In this document: positions 14,101 through 29,100 of the stretch, one piece after another
Position numbering within the stretch: position 1 is the stretch's first letter
How the letters are laid out: the number at the start of each line of letters is the position of its first letter
From: Liolophura sinensis
Taxonomy: Eukaryota > Mollusca > Polyplacophora > Chitonida > Chitonidae
Length of the DNA stretch: 64,000 nucleotides
Direction of reading: 5' to 3'
NCBI RefSeq assembly: GCF_032854445.1
Contig: NC_088300.1
Span: forward strand, 30,669,608-30,733,607
Made by a program: the position numbers and the translations under genes
Notes under the pieces: model-generated
What the model was told of the DNA's origin: nothing
What the model saw: only the letters and a program-made list of their open reading frames with translations
The model's database searches: none

Positions 14101-17100
14101 AATTGCTGAATAAGCTTATAATTGCATTCTGAAATGATTACTCTAATTCATTATGTGAACCATGGCCCATGAGAATGAACATTGATCCTAATGTAACAAT
14201 TTTTATGCCACAATATTAAAATATCTTGCAGTAAATCCCAACTCAAAAACTGTGTCAACTTAATTCAAACAAAGTTATGGCAGTGCTTTTTGTCAGCAGG
14301 TTTTAAAAGAAAGTGAAACTCAACATTTGAATTCAAATTTCGGCATAGATTAATTCTGCTAAATGACTTCAACAGTAGTCTCATGCTGTAACTTCACATC
14401 TAACCAGTAACATTTAACAGGATGTTCTCCATTATATATGAGGTTCATGCGGTGTGAAGTCAGGGTGATGGGAAATCCTACACTGTTCCATTTGCCCGGA
14501 GTTCACTTTTTCCCTCCAGGGATATTGGGAGAGCAATTATCAAAATTTTTGGAACCTATTGAATTATTTAGTAAAATTATAAAGCAGGAAATGTATTGTT
14601 TAGTTCACCAGGTCTAAATTGATCAGTTTTTCGTCTTAAAATGATCTGGGAGCTTGTTTATACGGTTAAGGGCAATGTTGAAATTCGATGCAAGGAATAC
14701 AATAATTTTTTTTCTTTTGTCCTTAATGACATTTACATGAATAGCAAATTTTAAAGGAAGCATGCAAAGGGATTATAAGATATAAAATATATATAAAAGC
14801 TGTAGTTGAGAACCATTTATAGACCTCAAGAAGAAAGACGAAAAGCTGTTTTGTACTTTTATATGTTAGGCCACATCCTAAACTCCACATTCAAAAATAA
14901 AGACCAAGCATTTCATGCATCCTTTAAGTTTGAAATCTTGAGAGGAAGCAAGATATCATCAAGATTTCTTAAACAATATAACCTGAGCTATTAAGATTAG
15001 TGTCTTGATAATGTTTAACACAGTCATCTGGGGGATGCTGTGACAGTGTTTATACAGTCAAGATAAAACAAGACTTTGTAGTGTAAGAATGTACCTGCGT
15101 TTGACTGTATTTTTCAAATAGATGCAGTTCTGAATTTATTTGAATGAAGTGGCCCCAAGATCACAAAGCGACCTCACACTTAATCAGAATTTCACATTAC
15201 TTTATAATTGTTATTTTTGATGTAACAAAGTCAGAATATTGCTTGACAAATTCTTGGTAAATTCTGGGTAATTTTTTGTTCAGCAAATTTCAGCTAACAT
15301 AAAAGAAAGGAACATACTAAATTTAATGTTAAAATTTTGACTTCAGTCTAAGATCGCTTCTTGATCTTAGACTGAAGTCAAAATGATGAACCCAAGTGCT
15401 GCACGGCTTTCTAAAATTTTCAATATACACTGTACGCAGAGATTGCATTGATGTGAAACGACATCACAAAGACCAGGAAGGGTGTACAGAGTTTTATTTA
15501 CCTGATAATGATGACACGACTTTCATTCGTGTCTTATGATCAAAATACTTTGAGCCCCAGGGGTCTGCCCAGTTTCCTTTTACCATAATGCTGGCGGCCG
15601 TCATACAAGTGAAATTTTCTTGAGTATATGGCGTAAAACACCAATCAAATGAATAAATAAATAATAAATCAATCAAAATACTTTGACTAATTCAAAAATG
15701 TGTGTACTTTTGACGTACATGTGGGATCTTATACTAATTTAACATGGCCTGGAGGTGGACTTCAAAATTGAGACGTTATGTTTTGGGCTTACTTCATACA
15801 TGTATAAAAGTTGCATACTTACACAAAAGCAATTCATATCCAGGTAATTGAGCAATTATAAGAGAAAGATTATATTACACGTTCAAGAGCGAATCCCTCT
15901 ATAGGATTTCATCAGTTGCTTTGATAGCTGTAACTGTCTACATGGGGGGGCATTACTGACGTACGGTTATAATCTGACTTGTTGATGTTAGCATTTGTAA
16001 AAGCCAACAGATTGGCTTGAAAGTTCATACCCCCATAATCATTATTGTAACACCGTGTGTTCTGCAAATGTGCTTACATTGCAAGCTGTTTTTGCGCAAG
16101 CATTAACGTGAAACCAAAATTGCCAGTTCCCAGGGTATTTCTCGAGGGGACTAGACCTCAGGTTTTTCTGTACCTTACTTTTTTAACCCCGCCTCACCTT
16201 TTCTCGGGAGTCCGGTTTAGTGAGCCATTAATTTCACGGTAGACTATTACACACAGAAAACACTTGATGTTCGACCAGACAAAAGCCTTGTTTTTAATGG
16301 TGATCAGAGAGGTTGATAACTGCTCGTGTTCCGGTGTCATCTTACATAGAGATTATAGGTGTCTTAATACACTTCTCTTCAGGGCATTTACTGATATCTT
16401 AAAGCAGGTAATTACCTTGCCCCACAAACTAGGCATTGTCCTAGCCATTGATGGAGATATTACCTCAACAGTTTGCGTGTCCACAACTGATTACATGGTT
16501 GAATAAACGAGACAAATGTAATTTTCCGTAACTTAACACATAAATTACACGGCCAGTGACTTGAGCCTAAAGGTTGCCTTTGAAGTCGCTGCTGTTTTGT
16601 ACCGTGTATATATATGACTGCCATCTTTAACATGTAACTACAACTCTCAGAAGGATTCACCAAATAATCTTGTTTTTCCAACTGGAAATAGGGGATTATA
16701 TTGCCTTGGGATCATGGTGAAAATTGTTTGGCTGGAACCTTTGAGGAAGATGGTGTAGATCTTGTCGTTAAACACAAAGTGCTGTAGGCATATGATACAC
16801 TGACCCCCACCCTGCTCATTCCCCACTCTCACCCCCCAGCATCAGCCACACCATTAGCCCAGAGACGTAAAACCTGGCAACTTTAAGGAGCTTTTGCCAG
16901 ATGCTCGGCCAGGGGACATTTGGCAGATCATTATGAATTCTGAATTGAGGAATTAGTGTGTTTCCTTGGTTGAATTGTTGCTGTTGGCCATTGAGATTTG
17001 CCTTGGGCATATATAACCACTTACCATCCTTACAGTTATTCAAATTGTGTGTTACATTCGTCGTACTTAAGGTGACAAGCAAGATTACCTGCTGGTGAAG

Positions 17101-20100
17101 TGTGTCTTTCAAGATGGAAAAATTATAAGTTCTATCTACATAATCTTTCACAGACATTCTATTCTTTTATACATGAATTATCAAAGCCTTATGCAAGTTC
17201 ATCCTCATTTCATAATTTTCTATTGATACTGTATATTGTTATAAAAATGCAAAGGGTATTTTTATTATTGAACAAGTTTGTGCATTAATGGGTAATCATG
17301 AATTGTGAATCATTTTCTGTTTTCCCTTTTGTCAATTTCATGATTTCCAGTGATGTTATACAGGTGTTATGATATAGCATCATAGAAGTGATATATGTAT
17401 TTTTAGAGATTATATGTCCTAAGTACAAATATCGTATACAAATATAACATAGTAAACCAGTTCTGCACAACAGTCATCAGTGGCTAATGCGTGCAAATTA
17501 GTGTAGGTGTATCTTCATTTTTTAAACCATAATCATATCTTACTCCACACACATATATACATATATGTTTGCTTCTTGATATAGTATTAGCAAAGTGTTA
17601 CAAAATTTGTTTCTTCCAATTTTGTACATTTCCTTTTCTGTCATATAATTTAATTTATTCAGACAAAAATAGCTATATAACATGCTGGACCATTCAGAGT
17701 TATTTCCCCTGATTGTGCTCTGACTTCACTGAAGATGAGTGACGTTCAGTTGACGTGTACGGATGATTTCTATGAGGTAGGATTTCATTAATTTAATTCT
17801 TTCCAGAAACTGATATATGTCTGTCTATAATAAACATGTAAAACCCTATCCGTCATGTTTCACAGCTGCAACCACACTCAAGTTCGACGGCACTCAGCAC
17901 ATGAAGGTCTCTTTACCAGCCGAATCACTGACTGAAGCTGAGGATATATCCCTACGCTTCAAGACCATCTATCCAAATGGCCTACTTTTTGTGACCACCA
18001 CCAGCAGATCGGAAGACTCGATGGAGCTGACTGTGGACGGTGGATCAGTACGCTTTAGCCTCAGCCTGGGAGGATCTTCTACGGTAAGAGGGAGGCTTGG
18101 GGCAAATCACAATTCACCAAAGGGCACGAGGATTTGTTGTGATATAGTTCACAGAACTCACTGCTTTTTATACACCAATAAAAATTGATAGCCTTCATAG
18201 TGGAAGTGGAAATATCTTTATACTGTCTACAACAGTTAAGAAATGAATGAATATTTACTATAGTTTTATGGTAGGCCTCCAGCAGTGTATACATCAAAGG
18301 ATATTGTAATGCTGTAAAGTATAGCCATTATTACAAAGGCAATCATTTTTCCAATGAGAAGGACACTTAATTGCCTTTAAAAGTTTTCATTGTGCTTATA
18401 TACCGGAAATGGATGGAGAAGTAACACGTGTATAGTTCAAATTATTCAAAAGGAATAGAAAAAGCAAGCTATTAATATTAGACATAAGTGTTGATTCTCA
18501 CTCATACATCTGGGGACAATGATCAGTGCATACTAGGCTGTGATGCAACTAAACTTGTGTTCATTAACAAACTTACATATTCAAGCTGTAATACAGTGTA
18601 GCCTCACTATAGTGCACCGCTTTGGGGACAGGTTCTTGAGTGGGTTATAGGCTGTCTACGAAATGGGCTTTGGATCCAGTATATAGGCTTACAGTCTATC
18701 TTACAGTTCATTACTTTAACATTAAACTAAGATTTATCGATGCAAAAAAATATATTTTGTCAAAAGCTTTCTTACTGTTAGTTTAATATAAACGCGTTTT
18801 CATGTACAGAACTCTGCAGTGTCCTATGATGCAAAGCATGCTGGTATCACGTAATCACAGACCTGAGCTGATCAACTGTACTCTATGCATGTTAAACATT
18901 CCCACAAGCTGAATTCAGTTGTACAAACTTTAAATAGGGTAGGTTTTGACCCTTAAGCTGATGCTAGCATAAAAGTAGCTATTAATTATGTGCACAAATG
19001 AAAACCCAAATCAGCCAGACTTTTAACACTTCACGTGGTAGTTTTCCTAGTCTTGGCAAACCATTTCTGTCACCTCAACATTGCCACTGCCTTTCCTTTC
19101 CGATCCTGCAGATTATCACCTGACATTTAAACTGGTTATGCACACAAGGAAGTCACCCATCAAACAGCAATCAATCAGTAGATAAAGCTGACTTACTGAC
19201 TCCGAGGATGTAGTAATCACAATATCGACTACTTAGCCTGGCTGTCAGCCGGATATTTTAAAGCCTACGTGCTGTTGTTTATTATCGTAGTCTTAAGACA
19301 ACTGTCTGACTCGAGACAGATTAAAAGTCTGGATCCAGTGATGTCTTCCTAATTTTTATTGATCTTTCGTGCATCTCGCATGTTATAGTTTCATACGATC
19401 CAGGTTTATGACGGTCTTCTTCTGGAAAGTAAAAGACAGTGTGCCAGTTTTTCTGCCAGCAAACCCTTTGATAAAGTTTCAGTGGCTGTTAAAGAGAAGA
19501 TAACTTGAAGTTCAGAGGAACCTTTAACCATGACTGAAATGTTATGGCCCTGAAACAATGTTTCTACCTTCTCTGATATATAGTGAGAATAGGTTCAGTC
19601 AGTCAAATGTCAGTTTTACTCATTCAGTACTACACAATGGGAAACCTTTTCTGCCTGTTTGTAGTAATTCAGGCCAAAACTGCTTTTGTCTGTTGTTTAT
19701 TCCTGCCTTTGCGATGACAATTTATTAGCTAACTGGTAACACAGTACTTAGATGTTAAAGGCAAAGAAAACACTAAAATAAAGTGTATTTCAGATGAAAG
19801 GCCATTAAGCACTGTCCAGGAAACTACTTTGATTTAGTTTTTTTATAATTTTTCTAACCAACTGAAAGGCATTTAAAACATAGTGGTCTGTTGGGACCTA
19901 GAGGATATCACTGATGTCACAGCAATACTTTTGGTTGAAACAGTTCGTTTCATTGTCCATTTGTTGAATGCATTCATAGCTCTAAATGAAGATGTATTTT
20001 GAATGATGAAATATAGCAGTCTGTTTGTGCCAAGTAGCAAAAAGCTGAAGTGGCATCACTGGTTCCAGTATGGTCAGAAAAGCCCACAGTAGAATCCCAA

Positions 20101-23100
20101 ATTATAAATGCATTTTATTAGGTCAAAAATATTCCAAAACAATAAATTAAACCATTTCCCCGGGACAATATTTAATGGTCTTTCATCTGACATTAATTTG
20201 CCTTAAATTACAAGAGAAAAGTGTTCAATGTGGGTTGGATGTCAGTTGCCATTTGTGTGTGTTGTAAGGCTAATCACACTTTAATCCTTGTTTCCTGTCT
20301 CATACACACTCGTCATTTTGCTGTCATATATACACACGTCATTTTGCTGTCATATACACAGACATCATTTTGCTGTCATATACACACACATCATTTTGCT
20401 CTCATATACACACACATCATTTTGCTCTCATATGCACACACATCATTTTACTATCACTTACACATCGTTTTACTGTCTCATACACACACGTCATGTTGCT
20501 GTCATATATGCAAACATCATTTTGCTGTCATACACACACATCATTTTTGCTCTCATATGCACACACATCATTTTACTATCACACACACACATAATTTTAC
20601 TGTCATATATGCATTGTTTTACTGTCTCATACACACACATCATTTTACTGTCACATACACACACATCGTTTTACTGTCTCATACACACGTCAGTTTGCTA
20701 TCATACGCACACATCATTTGGCTCTCATATACACACACATCATTTTACTATCACATACACATCGTTTTACTGTCATATACTCATTGTTTTACTGTCACAT
20801 ACACACGTCATTTTACTGTCACATACACACGTCATTTTACTGTCACGTACACACTTGTTATTTTACTGTCACATATATAATGTTGACTGTCTCATACACA
20901 CACGTCATTTTACTGCCACGTACATACACATCATATTACTGTCTCATACACAAACATCATTTTACTGTCGCGTATACACATCATTTTACTGTCGCGTACA
21001 CACACGTCATTTTACTGTCACGTATACGCACATCATTTTACTATCACATATACGCACATCATTTTACTGTCACATACACACATATCATTTTACTGTCACA
21101 TACACAAACATCATTTTACTCCTTGCACTGGAACTCACTACGTTTGGAACAGAAATATAAATGGGGGATTGTTGTCTTCAGTGCATAAAAGCTCACTTTG
21201 GTTTCTTTTCCAGTACTAAGTTTAATTGTATGATACTCCATTATCCCAGAACCACAAAATATATTACACATGAGTTCATTTATTGTATTGAACTAATTAT
21301 TTGCAGTGTTGCATGAATATTGGATCTGAGAGTTGATTAATGTTTTGGGTTTTTGTCTTATTTGTCTTTAGACATTAGTGGTGGGCACAAATGTGAATGA
21401 TGGCTACTGGCATACAGTGTACATAAAACGCCGAGCGCGGGAAATGGAGATGCGCATCGATGACCAGCATCCTCACAGAGGTAAGCCAGCTTCCAGTGAT
21501 GTGAAATTGTGTGCTGAGAATCATTCTTTCTCGATCTGTCTCTCGCTCTGTGCAAAATGATCTTCTTACTAACAGAGAAGTCTGGGGTTTGTTGACTTGC
21601 TGTGTTCATAATTTAACATCATAGTAATTACTAGAATGTATGAATTTATTGCATCTGCTACTAAACTAATGGTCACGCTTTGACACAAGGAGCCATTTTT
21701 TCTGAATATGCATACAGAATGACTGCCAGATATTGTAATTTTGACACATGCGTTTTATATCTAGTGGGGGCCTCGGGGCTAGGTTGGTTTAGGACAGTAG
21801 CGCAGCGTAATGACCCAGGAGTCTGCCCAATTTCCACTCACCATAATGCTGTCGTATAAGTGAAATATTCTTGAGCACGGCATAAAACACCAATCAAATA
21901 AATAAATATATTTATCTATTGTATTTTTACACTTACATGTACTCTTTAAACTGTGGCATAGATATGACCTACATTTATGAAGTCCAAGTCTTGAAAACCT
22001 TTCCTTCATTGGACAAAGTTTTTAAAAAATACTGTTGTAGATTACCCCATTCAGCATGTAGTTCATGGTTGAAGAAGTTTCTCTTTCCTTTCCTTTGTCT
22101 TCAGCTGGCTTTGCCCTGCTCTTGTTAATCATATTGTGATGATGAAATGTCTACTGTATATTAGTAGACATAGAGTTTCCAATTCTCATAATATGAGTCT
22201 TTTGCCTTGTATTTGTCTTACAGAAAAACTGCGAGTTGACCAGTATATCTTTGAGTATTCAAGTATTTTTCTAGGTTCAGCAGAAGTCACTGTTGATGGT
22301 AATTTGGAAATAACCTGATTGTTTTGTGTTCTTTATTATTTCGTCAGCTCAGTATTTACAAGTTGTTTTTTTTAACGTTTTTAAGTTGCCATTGTTGTAA
22401 TAAGGTTATTTTTCTTACAGTTTTTGTTGTCTTTACGTGGATAACAGTTTTACTGTATTCTTTTTAAAATGCATTTTAGTTGTACAAGTTTTGTTTTGCA
22501 TGTTTAACCTTCGTTTTCACAATTATCATATTAAGAACAACTGAACATATTTTTTTTTACCTTGATTGCTGACTCTTTAGTCCTTAGACATAACTTAGCC
22601 TGATCTCAAGGTCACAAAACTCTTATGATATTTTGCCATTGTGGCACAATGACCTAGGGAACCTCTCGCCATTATGGTCTTTGTGAGTTCAAGTCCAGCT
22701 CATGCTGGCTTCCTCTCCGGCCATGCATGGGAAGGTCTGTCAGTAACCTGCGGATGGTCCTGAGTTTCCCCCTGCGCTCTGCACAGTTTCCTCCCACCAT
22801 AATGCTGATCGCTGTCATATAAATGAAATATTCTTGAGTATGGTGTAAAACACCAATCAAATAAATAAAATAATTAATGATCTTTTGCAAATCGTGTAGT
22901 ATGTGATCTTTTACTGTGATAAAATTTGAGAAATCCACAAAAACAACAGATTTTAGTCTGTGATTTGAAAATGTATTGTTAATGTAGATGTAGTGCTTTG
23001 GTTACATTTGATTTATTTATTTGACTGGTGTTTTACACTTTACTCAAGAATATTTCACTTATACTATGACGGCCAGCATTATGGTGGGAGGAAACCGGGC

Positions 23101-26100
23101 AGAGCGCGAGGGAAACCCACAACCATCTGCCGGTTGCTGCAGACCTTCCCACCTATGGCCGGAGAGGAAGCCAGCATGAGGGTTAAGTTTGAGGTCATGG
23201 GTTTAGTGTACTATGTTAGTCAACCATGGATTATATAGTTCAGGCTTTATGTATGTTTTGATGACTGCTTTCTTTTGATGCATGTTGTTTTTCTTGTCAG
23301 ATGCCCAAAACCTGTGGTAGATATGTTGTGACGTGTTTTTCATGTTGAATTATATCATGTACATTTCAGTTATTATGTTATAATAAGGCCATTCACACTT
23401 TAATCCTTGTGTCCTTTGACCCGCATACACTCCTTGCACTGGAACTCATTATTTTATGTCCTGCCAGAAAAGATGACGTTATCCTAAAATAATAATAATG
23501 AATAATGGAAATTGTTCTACTGCATGCACAAGTTTTGGAAAATAATCAGACAAGAAACAAGGAATTGAAGACAGACATGGCTTTGAAACATTGATTGGGT
23601 TAAAACTAAACAATTGCACCTTGCTTATGTATTATATGTACTAAAGAGACTCTAAGAAATGAGCCATTCTATCTGGCTTGATGGAGCAATTTGATGCTAT
23701 AAGTAAGGAGTTCAAATCTCATGCAAGCCATTTGCACTGTTTCCTTCAGTTTGTCAAATATGTGTAGTATTCTTGAAGGTTATGATATTAGACATCATTT
23801 CTGAATTATCTGTGAAAAATTACTCTATATATCTATATGCATGTATGTAAGTTTCTGAGCAGAAATGTTTTATGAATGTTATACATACTGAGTGACTTTT
23901 CATTTATTGTTGACTTTGATCTGTTTATTATAGCAACAGCCAAATCTCGAAACCGGAAAACTATTTTAGACTTTGAATCTCTAGAAGTGGGCAACATGAT
24001 GTTGAGTGATGACAACTCCTTGCGTACTCTGACCAGCTTCAATGGCGAAATGCAACAGTTCGTGTTCAACAAGAACCAGTTCATTGAGATGGCAAGTTCA
24101 GGCCAGATCCAAAACATAGAACTAACGGCCACAGTGAACAGCCAGGAGATCATTAAAGATCCGGTCACGTTCAAGTCCAAGTCTGCTTACATCATGCTAC
24201 CACAGTTCCAGGCCTATTCCTCATTCACACTTTACTTCCAATTCAAAACCACGGAAGCCAACGGTCTTATCTTTTATAATGATGGCAAAGAGCAAGACTT
24301 CATAGCCGTTGAATTGACCAAAGGTTACCTGTACTATAGTTTTAGTGTGGGAGCAGGATCGAGCCGGATTAAAATTGAGAGTCCGACAAAGCTCAACAAC
24401 AACGAGTGGCATGATGTGGCTATTATTCGTCCAGATGATACTCAACACATTCTGCGTGTTGACGATGCACCACCTACTGTTCATAAATCAAAGGAGACTC
24501 AGATCGTGCACTTTGACCTCAGTGGGCCCCTGTACGTGGGTGGAGTGAAGAAAACGCTGTATTCGCTTCTGCCGCGGTCAGTGCTGTCCAGGGAGGGTTA
24601 CCAGGGCTGTCTGGCTTCCATAGACTTGAACAGTCAGATGTTCAATCTCATGTCTTCATCAGACAGAATTGTGGGATCTGTGGCTGAAGGTTGCCAAGGT
24701 AAATCTACTAAATGTCCTAATGGAGCTCAACAGCTCACTACAAAGGAAAGCAAATCTTGTATATGATAGAACAGTGGCGCCCTCTATTTCTCCTTAAGTT
24801 TGCAGTCTCAGAAGCACGTAGAGGACTTAAAATGACACTTTAGATGTCCATGCTTCTACCCTAAGTGACCAAAATTTTGCACACAAAAGTGCATTTTCAG
24901 AGGCAAATAAATGTCACAAAATCTTATTTTCGGTGCTGAAACTCACAACTTTCCAATAGAATATCATCCCATTTTTCAAGCAACCCTCAAAACATTTTTC
25001 TAAAATCAATAGAACTCTCTGAATCAGAAAAAATGGGCAAGTTAGTCATTTAGAGTAAGTTTTTCCTTCAAGAAAGCCATCAAACTTCACAAAACAAGAC
25101 TGTCTAAGTGGCCCTATATGGAAAATAAAACAATCAGAATCAAGTAAAACGTGTCAGTTCAAAATGATAAAGTTTAGGTGGAATAATCCTGGTACTATAA
25201 CAGTCCTGGTATTGTAACAATCCTGGTACTGTAACAATCTTGGTACTGTAACAATCCTGGTACTGTTACAATCCTGGTACTGTTACAATCCTGATACTGT
25301 AACAATCCTGGTACTGTCACAATCCTGGTACTGTAACAATCCTGGTACTGTTACAATCCTGGTGCTGTATGACGGTTCTTGTCTAATGTGCTTTCCCATG
25401 GTATACCTTTCCTCTTCTCCCTCGCAGGCCCCAGTGTGATGTGTGCCACTGATTCCTGTCTTAATAATGGCCGCTGTGTCCAGCACTGGAATTCCTTCAC
25501 CTGTAACTGTGACCTCACCTCTTACACGGGCCCAAGCTGTATTGAGAGTAAGTACACCTGTGCCTTATTGGAGACACGTTTCTTGATGACAAAACTAAAT
25601 TTGAAGAAAGAGCATGTTCAGATTTGGCCTAGTACATGAAATTTTAGATTTCCACGCAATCCGTGTTTGTGGGGCATTTGTGACAGTACGTGGTCTACAA
25701 CACTCATGTGACTGGTTGCACAGGCTAAAGTTCACGGATGAGTATTGTACTCCATCAGTATGATGTGCATATATAATGGTTTACCCCTCACGCTTTAGTT
25801 GCTTAGTCCATAATGCTGACCACTGTGGAAATGAAAAATGATTGACCATGGCATTAAACCTAGAAATAAATAAATTCACACCTTATCCCACCTTATCTGT
25901 TAAGCTGCATTGTGAAAGTAACAAAATTTAGTTTTAAAGGCAAAAGCATGACATAATACCCCTCCCCCCCTTCCCCTCACCCCATTTAAGGTTTGTAGGA
26001 CCAAGAATCTTGATGTTTCTGGAGTCCTGTTTTCTGAGCTGAGTGTAGTTCTGGATCGGTGCATGAGATAACCTCAAGGTTTATTAGAATGAATGACTAG

Positions 26101-29100
26101 CACTTAGTGTCACTTCATGGGACAGTATTGCAGCCTTAATCATCATGTCATTTTTTTGGAGTGGACAAAAGTTACATGGTTGTTTCTTTGTTTTCCAGAG
26201 AGCATCTCTTACCGCTTTGGTCCTGGAAGTGGACTGATCACGTACAGGTTTCCTGATGGTAAATACCCCAAAACGACTTACGATGAGCTGGCCCTTGGCT
26301 TCATAACGCAGGAGACAGATGCAGTGTTACTGCGCATCGACAGTGCTACATCAGAAGATTACTTGGAGATGGAACTGGTACGGTTGTGTTTTGCATGGTG
26401 ACAAAAAACTCCTCAAAAAAAAGAGCAAGCTTATATAGTTCTGGGCCCAGTTGTTCAAAAGTGTATTAGCTAATACTGGTATTAAGTCATGTTTTGTATT
26501 TAAAATTTTAGCTAAACTCAGCAGCCACTGCAGTTCTCCAAAGTCAAAGTGTAGCAGAGGCAGTTTTGAATTATTTTTAATATCCAAGTATACAAGTATA
26601 AAATTGAAGACTTAAAGTTTAATCGTTAAATCTGGTATTCAGTCACAAACCAGTTTTTGAACAACAAGGCCCAGGAAAATTTTTGACTATTTCTTTGGTC
26701 CACAGAGGTTGCCTGTTTGAATCCAGCCATAATGGTCATGTTGATTTTTTTTGGAGATGGCTTTTGTTATCTGTTATTTGGGAGCAACTATACTTGATGC
26801 TGATGTCAGAAAAGATGTATTAAACAGAATTATCAGGAAACAGTTGGATAGACTCTTTTTGGAAAATGGTTGTATCAAACTTTGATATTCTGGTGTTATC
26901 CTGTGTACAGGTGAAGGGGAATATCTTTGTGGTGTACAACATGGGAAATGATGACCACCCAGTGGCTGAGCTGTATGCCAAGGTGTCCGATGGAAAGTAC
27001 CATGTGGTGAGGTTCACGAGGACGGGGCCCAACTCCACCATACAGGTGGACAACATGCTGGTGCAGCCCAAAACACCAGAAGGTGAGAATCTTCATGCTA
27101 ATACATGTATATCAATATAGTCGATAATTGTGTCATTTAAAGTTATTCCCACATAAAAGATTTGCAATTACTCATTTAAAGGAGAGATACAAATAAGCTA
27201 AGGCCTTAAATTGTAGAGGAACATTTACAGTTTAGGAAAGGATGTGGTTTATAACTCTGGAAACCAAGAAGAATTTGTGACAGTGTTTGATACAAGGTTT
27301 GATACGATAAAATCATCAAAGATTTAGTATCTTGTACATGAACACACACTTGCTTACTTTTGAGGTTTATATAGAAATGTCACTGCTGTTATTATTTATT
27401 ATTGTACCATTATTATTGTAATACTTAATCTTGTCAAGTTTTATCTTCATGCCATCCGGAGAGTTTATTTATTTTATGCCAATCTGACCCCCCACCCCCC
27501 ACCCCCTCCCTGTTTGTCAGTCATTTTTGCTGTCTTTCTAGCTTGCCGGGATATAACATTTTGGCAAACAGGGGGTGTTTAACTTATGATGAATTGAATT
27601 TGTAATCCCAGCTCATGGTACATCCAGGCTACATTTTATGTCAATCTCAGAAATATTTCAACTCATTTTCTCTTATAGTCTTCTTTTCATGTCTTTGTCA
27701 GATTCATCATGTTAATTTTGGACAATGTGTCATATTTATGCTTTTATTACTGTAGTGCATTGTGTATTTTTTGGCCGTTAAACTTTTAAACTTATGTTTT
27801 TTCTGGACTCATGAAATAGAAACTGTTATGATTGAAGAAATTGACATATTGATAAAGTGTACAGTTCATGTTTTGTACGAGATCAAAATCTTTATATGGC
27901 TACCGTTATTATTTCTTTTTTGTGTCAAAGTGCTACACTGTAATATGTAACAGGCCTGCTTTGAATTACCTCCCTTGTTACCTGACACTGACTATGACAT
28001 AGCGCAGGATTAGTTTTGGAGGTGTGAGGTGAGATCTGTTAAAGTATTTAGGTTTTGTCATGACAGTGACAATTTTTTTCTATGCAACAAAATGTAGAAA
28101 AACATATCAGCCTTTGACAGTTACAGAAATGTTGAGAGATCTTAAATTAAATCCATATTTTTGAGCGTAGATAGAACATACAGATTTGACAAAGTTTACC
28201 AAAACTGTCTATTGTGTATTTTTTTAGGGCTAGCATTTTTAAATTAACTCTGAATGGATTAAAAAAATACCTTACGTTTATCCTGGGTTTTCCAAATCAG
28301 TTTACAACATTGAAACTTGTCAAGGTATTCAACAAGGTTAGTATGATGCTTTAACTTTGAAACCATTTTCTGATATCCTACCTAACCACAGTCTACATGT
28401 GCATGTACCCCTGGAAATGCACCTGTTATACAAGAGAGTGAAATCAAGGGGGGTATTTCAGTGTGGCCTTATTAGCTTGTAATATCAATTAGGGGCCTTT
28501 GCTGGCAACTCAGAAATCCCTAAAATAAATTAGGTGAATAAATGTAACCATTGAAAATTTTAGAATGTGTGAAAGCGCAAAAAGTGCATTTTTTGAAGTA
28601 GAATCGAACATACATGTATTCTCTTGCCTGCTAAGGTTTGCCTCAATGGATTTTGGCATGTGTGTCAACAAAATGTTGTGGCCGAGATCTCCAGCCCATG
28701 GCATCACCAAATTAGCTACCAGAATGGAAGACATGTCTGACAGCTGAACTGATCACAGAATTATATATATATTAAAAACAAGATGATTAGGTTGCATCTT
28801 GGTCATTGAAGCATGATGTATGTCAAAGTCCAGTTTGGCCTCTGAGCAGGATCTCCTAAACTATGAGGCTCTCAGGTTGTGGATTCAATCCTGGCAATGG
28901 ACATGGAATTTGTAGATTCCCCAGATCTAACTTTTAGTAGGTCATGATGACCATAACTGGTTGACCATGTCCTTCGGGCAGTTTGTAGGGTTCCATGAAG
29001 ACCATTAAGGAACCTTTCGGGCCAAAGTTACTTCAGGGCCGAGCTGTGTAGATAACTTTGAGCCAAGGGGGAGCCTGAGGAAGACGTACTGTTGTCTTCT

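Larger units (their letters stand above)
13330..17865 (+). other. Neurexin intron
   Basis: A degenerate SINE-B copy lies at about 13350-13690, a SINE-A copy with a 15-bp target duplication at 15554-15671 and a perfect 21-bp hairpin at 15335-15383. Nothing else is supported. Confidence 0.7.
22299..23933 (+). other. Neurexin intron with two opposed SINE-A copies
   Basis: It contains SINE-A copies in opposite orientation (22637-22877 + and about 23010-23215 -). It also has a short sequence at 23385-23450 that is the unexpanded partner of the 20.3-kb minisatellite. Confidence 0.7.

Noticed and set aside
20221-21188. Plus-strand open frames of 156-290 codons rich in His, Thr and Tyr
   Set aside because: They are translations of the CA-rich minisatellite in three frames, with no start context, splice context or homology.
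25185-25371. CRISPR-like array
   Set aside because: A 17-bp unit without spacers in an animal intron is a plain tandem repeat.
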